Source of the DNA: Pirellulales bacterium
GTDB lineage: Bacteria > Planctomycetota > Planctomycetia > Pirellulales > JAICIG01
Direction of reading: 5' to 3'
NCBI GenBank assembly: GCA_025924495.1
Contig: JAICIG010000481.1
Location: 1 to 5,665, forward strand
Length of the DNA: 5,665 nt
How positions within the stretch are numbered: position 1 is the first letter of the stretch; each line of letters starts with the position of its first letter. Below, piece by piece: positions 1-5,665 of this stretch. The position numbers were made by a program, and so were the translations under genes. Below the pieces are notes generated by a model that had not been told where the DNA came from, did not search any database, and saw only the letters and a list, made by a program, of their open reading frames with translations.

Positions 1-2
1 AC

Positions 3-233
3 TCAGTAACCTCGAGCGCGGGAGTATTTGACGGTCTGGAGCTTCGCACTTTGAACTGGCAATTGCAGCCGTTCGCGATCGAACGGTTAGAATCCAGTTT
101 CTTCGACAATCAGGCAATCTTCCCTTCCGGTACGGCCGAGTTCGATAATGCTCTATTCATGAAGGACATCGCTCATGAGTGGCATGGTCGCGCACCGCTT
201 TGTGCATGGTCGATGGAGCCCGTCGCCCGTTAA
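3..233 (+). CDS. C-terminal fragment of an unidentified protein (5' end outside window)
   Basis: This frame is open from the left edge to a TAA at 231-233, giving 77 visible residues with the start lying outside the window. A TTG at 51 is the first start-like codon in the window, but the frame is open upstream of it and the upstream residues (SAGVFDGLELRTLNW) look like normal protein, so the true start is probably further left. Visible features are an acidic and aromatic stretch, ESSFFDNQAIFPSGTAEFDN, and then MKDIAHEWHGR close to the C-terminus. Composition is that of a soluble protein, with no membrane segment or signal peptide in the visible part. The FF-D...FP-G...FD pattern looks like a conserved family block, but I cannot name the family and assign no function. 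The gene converges on nadE, 107 bp away. Confidence is moderate that it is coding and nil on function. Confidence 0.55.
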   Translation, partial: SVTSSAGVFDGLELRTLNWQLQPFAIERLESSFFDNQAIFPSGTAEFDNALFMKDIAHEWHGRAPLCAWSMEPVAR

Positions 234-273
234 ATGACCTTCGCGCTGATCGCGGCTAACTCATAACCAACAC

Positions 274-305
274 AAGCGGCGAGAACCGGGGCCGGCCGCT
301 CGCTT
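274..305 (-). terminator. Candidate GC-rich hairpin between convergent genes, possible nadE terminator
   Basis: Read on the minus strand, about 35 bp past the nadE stop, AAGCG (305-301) pairs with CGCTT (278-274). The stem continues through GCG/CGC after one bulged A, and a short CCG/CGG stem with a GCCC loop sits above it. The sequence that follows (GTGTTGGTT) is only mildly T-rich, so this is a weak intrinsic terminator at best. Several alternative pairings exist, for example AGCGGC 275-280 with GCCGCT 295-300. Because the flanking genes converge here, it could serve both strands. The call rests on base pairing and position only. Confidence 0.3.
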
Positions 306-340
306 CCGAATTTCCCTGTCAGCCGGTTACTGCCTACTGT

Positions 341-2332
341 CTACTTCCGCCCGGCCAGGTACGCTCGCAGCTCAGCCAATTCTCGCTGGTAGCCACCCGA
401 TAAGATCGGGAAGCGGCACCAGGTCTTGGGATCGAGATTCTCGTCATCGACGTGGAATGAAGGAGCGTATCGCTCTCGCTTCCACTGGTTGCGGCACCAG
501 AGCAGAAAAAACCGCTCGATCCAGGTTGCGAGTTGTTCTTGCGAGTACTGTGAGAAACGCGAGCGCATCCGCAGAAAGATTTCCAGCGGCGTGTATTTAT
601 CGCGAATCGCGGCCCGTTCGATTTCGTCGAGCAATTCGTACGGCATCAGGTCCTGCTCGTCGGTCTGGCAGGCGCTTGAGGGGCGGAGTTCCGCCGTAGG
701 TTGCTGGCAATTGACGCCGGCTAATGCGGGAATTGGTCCCACGCCCGCCAAGCCGCTCCGCTCCAACCATACCAGCCAGCGCCGGAGGAACGCCTTGTCA
801 ATGCCGGCGATCGGGCTCAAGCCGCCGCTGGTATCGCCGTCCATGGTGGCGTAGCCCACCGCGGCTTCAGAACGATTGCTGGTCGACAACAGCAACGCGC
901 TGCGCAAGTTGGCGAGCAGCCAGATGCCCGGCGAGCGGACGCGGGCCTGAATATTCTGCAGCGCGAGATCGTCGGTCTCCCAGCTCAGTTTGCGGCCGAT
1001 GGCCTTCGAGACGGTGGAGACGTAATCCTGCACGACCTTCTCGACATCCCACTCGAGGAACTCGGCCCCAATCGCTTCGGCCGCGCCGCGGGCGGCGCTG
1101 CGCGTGACAACAGAGCTGTTCGCAGTCGACTGATACACGCAAGTCAGCAAAGCGCGCACAATCTGACGGGCGGAGTCTATGCTTTGGATTCGAGCGAGAT
1201 ATCCCAATTTGGCGCGGAAACCATCAAGGCCCAACTCGCCGACGCCCAGTTGCACGGCCAGAGCGGCTAGGCAACTTACGGCAGCCGAGTCGGCGCCGCC
1301 GCTGAGCGAGACCACGAATCCATGCGAGCGGCTTTTGCGCAGATAATCGAATAGCCCCAAGCTGATGGCTCTGGCGAATTCCTCTTCTTTCGGGTGCGGT
1401 CCGGTTTCCCAGGTTGCGAGTGCGAGCGATTCAGGCTCGGGCTCGACCGCCGGATAATCGAATGGTGTTCGGACGCAGCCGATCTCGGTTTCGGTGCTCG
1501 GCAGAAAGCTGCCGGTCCGCGATTGGGCCATCCGCGTGGCATCAATATCGATCAAAGCGGTCGTAAGCTGATAGTCGGCGAACGAAAACCTCGGCCCGGC
1601 GGCGACTAGCTTGCCAGCCGAGGCGATCAGCGCCCCGCCATCGTAAATTGCGCGGCCCGCTTCATTGCCAAGCAGATTGGAATAGATGTAGCTGACGCCG
1701 AAAGCGCGCGAGCCTTCCAGCACAAATCGCTGCCGCACCTCGGCCTTGCCGAAGGCGAAGTGGCTGGCACTGGGGTTGAGAATGACGTCGACGCCCCGCA
1801 GCGCCAGTTCGCTGCCCGGCCGATTGGCCACCCAGGCGTCTTCGCAAATCTCGAAGCCGACCTTCAGTCCGCCGCAGTCGAAATGAACGTCTCCCAGCGG
1901 GTAATCGACCCCATCAATGTTGATTTCGGCCCGGTGTCCGCTGGGCCAGGGCTTGAACCAGCGCGGTTCGTAATGCAACCCGTCCCCGGCCAGGAAACGC
2001 TTCGCCGTGAAGCCGAGAATCTTGCCATCCACGGCGAGACAAGCCGTATTGAACAGCCCATGATGGTACATGAGCGGCAGGCCAAGCGAGACGATCATCC
2101 CGTTGGTCGCCGGCACGATTTCAGCGAGCACCTCGCGTGCCGTCGCCTGTAGGCCAGGCGATACAAAGGCGTCTTCACAGCCGTAGCCAGTGATGCAGAG
2201 TTCCGGCAGGCAAAGCAGGCTGACCCCGGCGCCGCGCGCGGCCTCGATAGCGGCCAGAATGCGCGCCTTGTTGCCTTCCCAATCGAGCGGCGTCTGATTC
2301 AGCACCGCCGCCGAAACCTTGATAAGCTGCAT
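341..2332 (-). CDS. nadE: Glutamine-dependent NAD+ synthetase
   Basis: This 663-residue two-domain cytoplasmic enzyme catalyses the last step of NAD+ biosynthesis: ATP-dependent amidation of nicotinic acid adenine dinucleotide using ammonia from glutamine. Residues about 1-280 form a nitrilase-type glutaminase with a recognisable Glu-Lys-Cys triad: Glu44 (LPELCITGYG), Lys111 (FTAKRFLAGDG) and Cys163 (FEICEDAW). Residues about 315-663 form the synthetase domain, with the ATP-pyrophosphatase loop SGGADSA at 344-350, STSNRSEAAVGY at 483-494, DGDTSGGLSPI at 498-508 and the TAELRP...QTDEQDLMPYE block at 546-566. The C-terminal block RNQWKRERYAPSF (614-626) is typical of the long form also seen in eukaryotes and Bacteroidetes. 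Length is normal for the glutamine-dependent type (roughly 540-720 residues). The ATG at 2332-2330 is chosen because MQLIKVSAAVLNQTPLDW matches the usual family N-terminus; there is no clear Shine-Dalgarno before it. All key residues appear intact. It is transcribed divergently from the glycosyltransferase. Confidence 0.96.
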   Translation of the reverse strand: MQLIKVSAAVLNQTPLDWEGNKARILAAIEAARGAGVSLLCLPELCITGYGCEDAFVSPGLQATAREVLAEIVPATNGMIVSLGLPLMYHHGLFNTACLAVDGKILGFTAKRFLAGDGLHYEPRWFKPWPSGHRAEINIDGVDYPLGDVHFDCGGLKVGFEICEDAWVANRPGSELALRGVDVILNPSASHFAFGKAEVRQRFVLEGSRAFGVSYIYSNLLGNEAGRAIYDGGALIASAGKLVAAGPRFSFADYQLTTALIDIDATRMAQSRTGSFLPSTETEIGCVRTPFDYPAVEPEPESLALATWETGPHPKEEEFARAISLGLFDYLRKSRSHGFVVSLSGGADSAAVSCLAALAVQLGVGELGLDGFRAKLGYLARIQSIDSARQIVRALLTCVYQSTANSSVVTRSAARGAAEAIGAEFLEWDVEKVVQDYVSTVSKAIGRKLSWETDDLALQNIQARVRSPGIWLLANLRSALLLSTSNRSEAAVGYATMDGDTSGGLSPIAGIDKAFLRRWLVWLERSGLAGVGPIPALAGVNCQQPTAELRPSSACQTDEQDLMPYELLDEIERAAIRDKYTPLEIFLRMRSRFSQYSQEQLATWIERFFLLWCRNQWKRERYAPSFHVDDENLDPKTWCRFPILSGGYQRELAELRAYLAGRK

Positions 2333-2369
2333 AATATATAGTCATGGGCCAAGGCGCCTCTATTGTCAA
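2333..2369 (-). promoter_or_regulatory. Possible nadE promoter elements: TTGACA box and AT-rich patch abutting the start codon
   Basis: On the minus strand a perfect TTGACA lies at 2369-2364, and an AT-rich TATATATT (2340-2333) directly abuts the nadE ATG. The spacing is wrong for a standard sigma-70 promoter: TATATT (2338-2333) is 25 bp from the TTGACA, and 17-bp spacing would put the -10 at CATGAC. If the AT patch were the -10, the transcript would begin at or inside the start codon, that is, leaderless or even too short. There is no purine-rich ribosome site just before the ATG. I regard this as suggestive only. Confidence 0.22.
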
Positions 2370-2475
2370 CCGGAAACCGGCGCAGTCGAGTCCCTGCGGC
2401 GGACGGCCGCGCCGGGTCGCGGCGATGACGCGCCGGCTGCTCTCATAACCAATTAAAAAGGCAATTCTGCATAGC

Positions 2476-2480
2476 AAGGA
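2476..2480 (+). promoter_or_regulatory. Ribosome binding site of the glycosyltransferase
   Basis: AAGGA ends four bases before the ATG at 2485. It supports that ATG over the overlapping ATG at 2480, which is in a different frame. The spacing is slightly short but workable. Confidence 0.5.
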
Positions 2481-2484
2481 TGTC

Positions 2485-3771
2485 ATGGGAACCGGGCTGA
2501 ATGTTCTGTTAGTTACCGTTGGCAGCGCTGGCGACGTCCATCCGTTCGTCGGGCTGGGGATCGCGCTCAAGCGCCGTGGACATCGCGTGACGTTGATTAC
2601 CAGCGATACGTTTGCGGCACTTGCCGGCCGCGCTGGGCTGGAGTTTGTTCCCTACTGCTCGGCGGACGACTACCACCGGCTGATTCAGAATCCCGACGTC
2701 TGGCATCGCATCCGGGGATTCAAAACGATCATGCAAGGGGGCATGACTCCTTCACTGCGGCCGATCTATCAGGCGATCTGCGAGCGGTTCGTGGCCGGCC
2801 AGACGGTGATCGTCGCATCCTCGCTGGCTTTCGCGGCCCGCGCTGCTCACGAAAAGCTCGGCGCGCCGCTCGCGACAATTCATCTTTCGCCATCGCTGTT
2901 CCGTAGCGACTTCGAAAATTCTGTGCTGCCCGGAATGTTTATGCCCGATTGGCTTCCGGCGCGACTCAAGCGGGCGCAATACTGGCTGGCGGATCGGGCG
3001 ATGGTTGATCGGATTGTCGGGCCGCCTCTGAATGAGTTTCATGCAGAACTGGGGTTGCCGGCGCAACGCCATTTCTTTCGCGACTGGATCCATTCGCCCC
3101 AGCGCGTGATTGGATTGTTTCCCGATTGGTTCGCGCCCCGACAGGCTGATTGGCCAGAGCAGACGGTGCTGACTGGCTTTCCTCGTTACGACGAGGCGGA
3201 CGTGAGCCAGGCCGACGGGCCCTGGCGGCGGTTTTTGGACGAAGGAGACGCGCCGATCGTCTTCACGCCCGGCTCGGCCATGGTGCATGGCAATGATTTC
3301 TTTCGCGCCGCGGCGGAGGCCTGCCAACTGCTAGGGCGGCGAGGAGTGTTGCTCTCGCGCTACGGCGCCCAAGTTCCGATCGATTTGCCGCCATCCGTCC
3401 GCCACTTCGATTTCGTGCCGTTCAGTTCGATCCTGCCTCGAGCCTTGGCGCTGGTTCACCACGGCGGTATTGGCACGGTTTCGCAAGGCCTGGCGGCCGG
3501 CGTGCCGCAGTTAATTATGCCCATGAGCTTCGATCAGCCCGATAACGCCGAGCGCTTGAGGCGGTTGGGCGTGGGCGCTTCCCTTCCCCGCAGGTGCTTT
3601 CGTGCTCCCGCCGTGGCTGCCGCGCTCGGGCAGCTCCTTTCATCTTCGGTCGTTGCAGAATCATGCCGCCGCGTCGCCGACAAATTTCGCGACGACGCCT
3701 CAGTCGAGCGATCCTGCCAACTGATCGAAGAACTCATTCATGCTCCGGCTGGTCGCACGGCCGCCGCGTGA
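2485..3771 (+). CDS. RhlB-like family 1 glycosyltransferase (UDP/dTDP-sugar type)
   Basis: The product is 428 residues with a two-Rossmann (GT-B) layout. The N-terminal acceptor domain opens with NVLLVTVGSAGDVHPFVGLG (6-25), including the GSxGDV loop typical of GT1/GT28-like enzymes. The C-terminal nucleotide-sugar domain carries FTPGSA (260-265) and a donor-binding block, HHGGIGTVSQGLAAGVPQ (325-342), followed by MSFDQPDNAERL (347-358), where Asp350-Gln351 are the expected sugar contacts. From memory of the family, WIHSPQ (201-206), LFPDWFAP (211-218) and TGFPRYD (230-236) resemble the rhamnosyltransferase RhlB of Pseudomonas, which is about the same length. That supports a transferase acting on a lipid or small hydrophobic acceptor, but donor and acceptor cannot be read from sequence. 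No signal peptide or membrane helix is evident, so it is probably cytosolic or peripheral to the membrane. There is no rhlA-like or dTDP-rhamnose gene next to it, so a rhamnolipid role is not implied. It stands alone, divergent from nadE and convergent with the oxidase operon. Confidence 0.9.
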   Translation: MGTGLNVLLVTVGSAGDVHPFVGLGIALKRRGHRVTLITSDTFAALAGRAGLEFVPYCSADDYHRLIQNPDVWHRIRGFKTIMQGGMTPSLRPIYQAICERFVAGQTVIVASSLAFAARAAHEKLGAPLATIHLSPSLFRSDFENSVLPGMFMPDWLPARLKRAQYWLADRAMVDRIVGPPLNEFHAELGLPAQRHFFRDWIHSPQRVIGLFPDWFAPRQADWPEQTVLTGFPRYDEADVSQADGPWRRFLDEGDAPIVFTPGSAMVHGNDFFRAAAEACQLLGRRGVLLSRYGAQVPIDLPPSVRHFDFVPFSSILPRALALVHHGGIGTVSQGLAAGVPQLIMPMSFDQPDNAERLRRLGVGASLPRRCFRAPAVAAALGQLLSSSVVAESCRRVADKFRDDASVERSCQLIEELIHAPAGRTAAA

Positions 3772-3817
3772 TGCCCGTCGAACCTGAATGTTGGCGATTG
3801 GAACTTGAAGCCAGCCT

Positions 3818-4135
3818 CTACCAGCTTTCCGTCACGGCTAACCAGCCGCGCGTCCAATAATCGGCGAAGGTCAGCGCAAACATCACGAGCAGCCAGAAGA
3901 AACCACTGAAGGCGACCAGCCGCGCGAGCGGCGTGCTGTAGCGGATGTTCATGAAGAACAGGATGATCAGCGTGGCTTTGATTGCCGCAATCGACGTGGC
4001 GGCCACAAAGTTCCATGAGCCTCCAAGATCGACTTCGGCCACGGCGACCGTTGCGCCCAACAGCGCCATCAGGGCCACAAAAACGGCGACCAGCGTTTCG
4101 ATGGAAGGATGCGTGACTTGGGCGTGTTCGGTCAT
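3818..4135 (-). CDS. Cytochrome c oxidase small subunit IV (prokaryotic COX4/CyoD-like)
   Basis: This 105-residue integral membrane protein has three predicted helices at about 13-33, 42-62 and 70-91. It belongs to the small subunit IV group that accompanies caa3-type and related haem-copper oxidases; such subunits are thought to help assembly or stability of the copper-B centre and carry no cofactor. The diagnostic stretch is AAIKATLIILFFMNIRYS (50-67), close to the family pattern IKA..I..FFMH(L)RYS, and the tail ADYWTRGWL (91-99) also fits. The ATG at 4135 overlaps the stop of subunit III in an ATGA (4135-4132), and no good Shine-Dalgarno precedes it, so translation is probably coupled to the upstream gene. 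It is the last gene of the operon in view and ends 46 bp from the convergent glycosyltransferase. The family is clear; the exact subclass is less so. Confidence 0.85.
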   Translation of the reverse strand: MTEHAQVTHPSIETLVAVFVALMALLGATVAVAEVDLGGSWNFVAATSIAAIKATLIILFFMNIRYSTPLARLVAFSGFFWLLVMFALTFADYWTRGWLAVTESW

Positions 4136-4830
4136 GAGAGATGGGCCCCGATCAGATACAAAAATGGAAACAGAAAGACCCAGACGATGTCGACGAAGTG
4201 CCAGTACAGGCCGGTAATGTGCACGGGCGCTGAGAAGTCGCCGAGTAATCCGCCTTCACGGGCTTTGATCAACAGCCAGGTCAGCAATCCGATGCCGATC
4301 ACCATGTGCAGCGCGTGCACGCCGGTCATCAGGAAGTAGAGACCGAAGAACATTTCGGCATGCTCGGGAGATGGCCCGTCGTACGTGAACGGCAAGCCGA
4401 AGAGCGGCATCAGCCCTTCGACGTATTTGTGATGGTATTCGTAAGCCTTGATACAAAGAAACGCCGTGCCTAGCACCATGGTGGCGATCAACAACGGCTC
4501 GAGCAACTTTTGCTGTGAGTTTTGGGCGGCATGCACGGCCAGCGCCATGGTCAAACTGGAGCACAACAGCACAGCCGTGTTCGTAGTGCCCCAGAACAGG
4601 TCCATGTGATGGCTGGCGGCGGCGAAGGCGGCTTCGTCTTGCAGCCGGTAAAGGCTATATGCCAGGAACATGCCGCCGAAGAACATGATCTCGGTGGCGA
4701 GGAACAGCCACATGCCCATTTCGTCGGCATCGTGCTGTTGAGCCAAATCCTCGAACTGGTGATGCAGCGCCGGCGAGTGGCCAGAAGCGGCGTCAGCGTG
4801 CTCGGTATGAGCCATGGATGCATCAGACAC
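4132..4830 (-). CDS. ctaE: Cytochrome c oxidase subunit III
   Basis: This 232-residue membrane subunit of the haem-copper oxidase has five predicted helices (about 38-61, 79-101, 111-131, 158-188, 205-229), matching the short bacterial form that lacks the first two helices of the mitochondrial protein. Subunit III binds no metal; it stabilises subunit I and supports proton uptake. Recognisable blocks are [17 protein letters not shown] (37-53) with the conserved Glu47, [11 protein letters not shown] (169-179) with its paired histidines, and [18 protein letters not shown] (209-226). The N-terminal 36 residues are hydrophilic and histidine-rich (His 8, 11, 18, 23, 24, 33). The start is the GTG at 4830, because AAGGAGGT lies five bases upstream; the in-frame ATG at 4815 is about 20 bases from that site and less likely. 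The gene overlaps the end of subunit I by 8 bp and subunit IV by 4 bp. Confidence 0.94.
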   Translation of the reverse strand: MSDASMAHTEHADAASGHSPALHHQFEDLAQQHDADEMGMWLFLATEIMFFGGMFLAYSLYRLQDEAAFAAASHHMDLFWGTTNTAVLLCSSLTMALAVHAAQNSQQKLLEPLLIATMVLGTAFLCIKAYEYHHKYVEGLMPLFGLPFTYDGPSPEHAEMFFGLYFLMTGVHALHMVIGIGLLTWLLIKAREGGLLGDFSAPVHITGLYWHFVDIVWVFLFPFLYLIGAHLS

Positions 4831-5653
4831 TGACTACCTCCTTGGCGCCGGGCCGCGTCGATGCGTCCATCCGCTCGTAGTCGTAAGCCTCGTCGTATAC
4901 GACCGGCGTCTTGGCGAAGTTCTCCGTAGGGGGAGGAGACGGAGTTGTCCATTCCAAGCCCGTCGCGCGCCAAGGGTTCGGCGGCGCCGGGCGCCCGTAC
5001 CGCAACGACCACAGCAGGTACGTCAAGGGAAAGGCATAGCCGATGGCCAATATCGATGCGCCGGCCGACGACATTACATTGAGCACCTGGAATTCTTCCG
5101 GATACACGTGGTAGCGCCGCGGCATGCCCAGGTAACCCAGAATGTATTGCGGAAAAAACGTCAGATTAAAGCCCACGAAAATCAGGATGGCGGAGAACCT
5201 CGCCCAACCTTCCGGATACATTTTTCCCGTGATCTTCGGCCACCAGAAGTGAATCCCGCCGAGATAAGCCATTACCGCGCCGCCGACCATGATGTAATGG
5301 AAGTGCGCGACGACGAAATAGGTGTCGTGGACGTGCTCATCGATGCCCAAGGCGGCCAGAAATAGCCCAGTCAACCCGCCGGAGGTGAACAAACCGACGA
5401 AGCCCAAGGCATACAGCATTGGCGTGTCAAAGGTAATGTGCGCCTTGTGCAGCGACGCGGTCCAATTAAACACCTTCACCGCCGAGGTAATTGCCACCAG
5501 ATAGCTGAGAATGGATAAGACCATGCCGGCGTAAACCGATGGCCCACTGACAAACAGGTGGTGTCCCCACACTAGAAAGCTGAAAACGGCGATGGCGAAG
5601 CTCGAGAAGCCGATGAACGCGTAGCCGAAGATCCGCTTGCGGCAGGAAGGTAT
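4823..5653 (-). CDS. ctaD: Cytochrome c oxidase subunit I, C-terminal half (5' end missing)
   Basis: The visible 276 residues are the second half of the catalytic subunit, which reduces O2 at the haem a3-CuB centre and pumps protons; full-length proteins are about 530-600 residues. Counting from codon 5653-5651, [10 protein letters not shown] gives two CuB ligands (His31, His32), SAVKVFNW carries the K-channel lysine (Lys60), and [12 protein letters not shown] supplies the Mg-site pair His109-Asp110, the haem a3 ligand His117 and the haem a ligand His119. About six hydrophobic segments follow the usual helix VII-XII pattern. The tail [18 protein letters not shown] is typical of bacterial caa3/aa3-type proteins. 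It ends in TGA at 4825-4823, inside the subunit III start. Oddity: upstream of [11 protein letters not shown] the frame meets TAA at 5656-5654, although the family continues there, so the gene is shown only to 5653. This is probably an assembly-edge error, but a real disruption cannot be excluded. Confidence 0.9.
   Translation of the reverse strand: MPSCRKRIFGYAFIGFSSFAIAVFSFLVWGHHLFVSGPSVYAGMVLSILSYLVAITSAVKVFNWTASLHKAHITFDTPMLYALGFVGLFTSGGLTGLFLAALGIDEHVHDTYFVVAHFHYIMVGGAVMAYLGGIHFWWPKITGKMYPEGWARFSAILIFVGFNLTFFPQYILGYLGMPRRYHVYPEEFQVLNVMSSAGASILAIGYAFPLTYLLWSLRYGRPAPPNPWRATGLEWTTPSPPPTENFAKTPVVYDEAYDYERMDASTRPGAKEVVSV
4836..4843 (-). promoter_or_regulatory. Strong Shine-Dalgarno for subunit III inside the end of subunit I
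   Basis: On the minus strand AAGGAGGT (4843-4836) is a near-perfect anti-16S match, five bases before the GTG at 4830. It lies in the last codons of ctaD (Lys-Glu-Val) and decides the GTG start of subunit III over the downstream in-frame ATG at 4815. Confidence 0.75.
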
Positions 5654-5665
5654 TTAATTGGACCG

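Larger units (their letters stand above)
2333..2484. other. Divergent intergenic region between nadE and the glycosyltransferase
   Basis: This 152-bp gap must hold the upstream signals of both divergent genes. It contains CCGGAAACCGG (2370s), CCGGCGC at 2377-2383, and two direct copies of GCGCCGG at 2409-2415 and 2430-2436 that are inverted relative to it. It ends in an AT-rich run (ATAACCAATTAAAAAGG) before the glycosyltransferase ribosome site. The GC-rich 7-mers could be operator-like, but in this base composition they may be chance. I could not pick a convincing plus-strand -35/-10 pair. Confidence 0.4.

Noticed and set aside
260..270. CTCATAACCAA shared between the gap near 260 and the gap near 2443
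   Set aside because: An 11-base match is expected by chance in a window this size, and the flanks do not extend it.
426..1107. Long plus-strand open frames opposite nadE
   Set aside because: They are rich in Arg, Ser and Pro, show no recognisable domain, and lie antisense to a fully conserved enzyme; this is the usual shadow effect in GC-rich genes.
1760..2152. 130-codon plus-strand open frame opposite the NadE glutaminase domain
   Set aside because: It is antisense to conserved catalytic blocks, has no family resemblance and no ribosome site that I could see.
2175..2570. Minus-strand open frame spanning the nadE start and the start of the glycosyltransferase
   Set aside because: It overlaps two well-supported genes and the intergenic region, and its residues resemble no family.
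3790..3815. Possible terminator hairpin (GTTGGC with GCCAGC) between the convergent glycosyltransferase and subunit IV genes
   Set aside because: It has a six-pair stem including a G-T wobble, a 14-base loop and no T-run on either strand, so it is too weak to call.
3594..3860. 88-codon plus-strand open frame running past the glycosyltransferase end
   Set aside because: It is an out-of-frame shadow of the glycosyltransferase C-terminus and the antisense of subunit IV, with an Arg-rich composition.
4814..5365. 183-codon plus-strand open frame opposite subunit I
   Set aside because: It is antisense to the conserved haem-ligand region of ctaD and has a low-complexity Arg-rich product.

Overview
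The window reads as an ordinary, moderately GC-rich, gene-dense piece of a bacterial chromosome. The protein families suggest a planctomycete, perhaps of the Pirellulales type. That placement is an inference from three things: the style of the cytochrome oxidase subunits (order I, III, then a small subunit IV, and the sequence around the copper-B histidines), the long NadE with a conserved RNQWKRERYAPSF-type tail, and weak or absent Shine-Dalgarno sequences at some starts. No rRNA, tRNA, CRISPR array, insertion sequence or phage gene was seen.

Layout from left to right. Positions 3-233 (+) hold the last 77 codons of a protein I do not recognise. After a short convergent gap with a GC-rich hairpin at 274-305 comes nadE (341-2332, -), a complete glutamine-hydrolysing NAD+ synthetase. 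A 152-bp divergent gap separates it from a complete RhlB-like family 1 glycosyltransferase (2485-3771, +). That gene converges, across 46 bp, on the tail of a cytochrome c oxidase operon on the minus strand: subunit I (C-terminal half, running off the right edge), subunit III (4132-4830) and small subunit IV (3818-4135). The oxidase genes overlap by 8 bp and 4 bp, which suggests translational coupling.

The oxidase subunits form one terminal, proton-pumping haem-copper complex in the cytoplasmic membrane. NadE makes the NAD+ whose reduced form feeds the respiratory chain, but nothing here shows that it is co-regulated with the oxidase: it lies on a separate transcript with a glycosyltransferase between them. 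The glycosyltransferase has no RhlA or other sugar-pathway neighbour in view, so its substrate is unknown.

I found no convincing undescribed system. The oddest spot is the extreme right edge, where the subunit I frame loses its family sequence and meets an in-frame stop at 5654-5656. This looks like a contig-end error but could be a real lesion. Weaker leads are the start region of nadE and the unidentified protein at the left edge.
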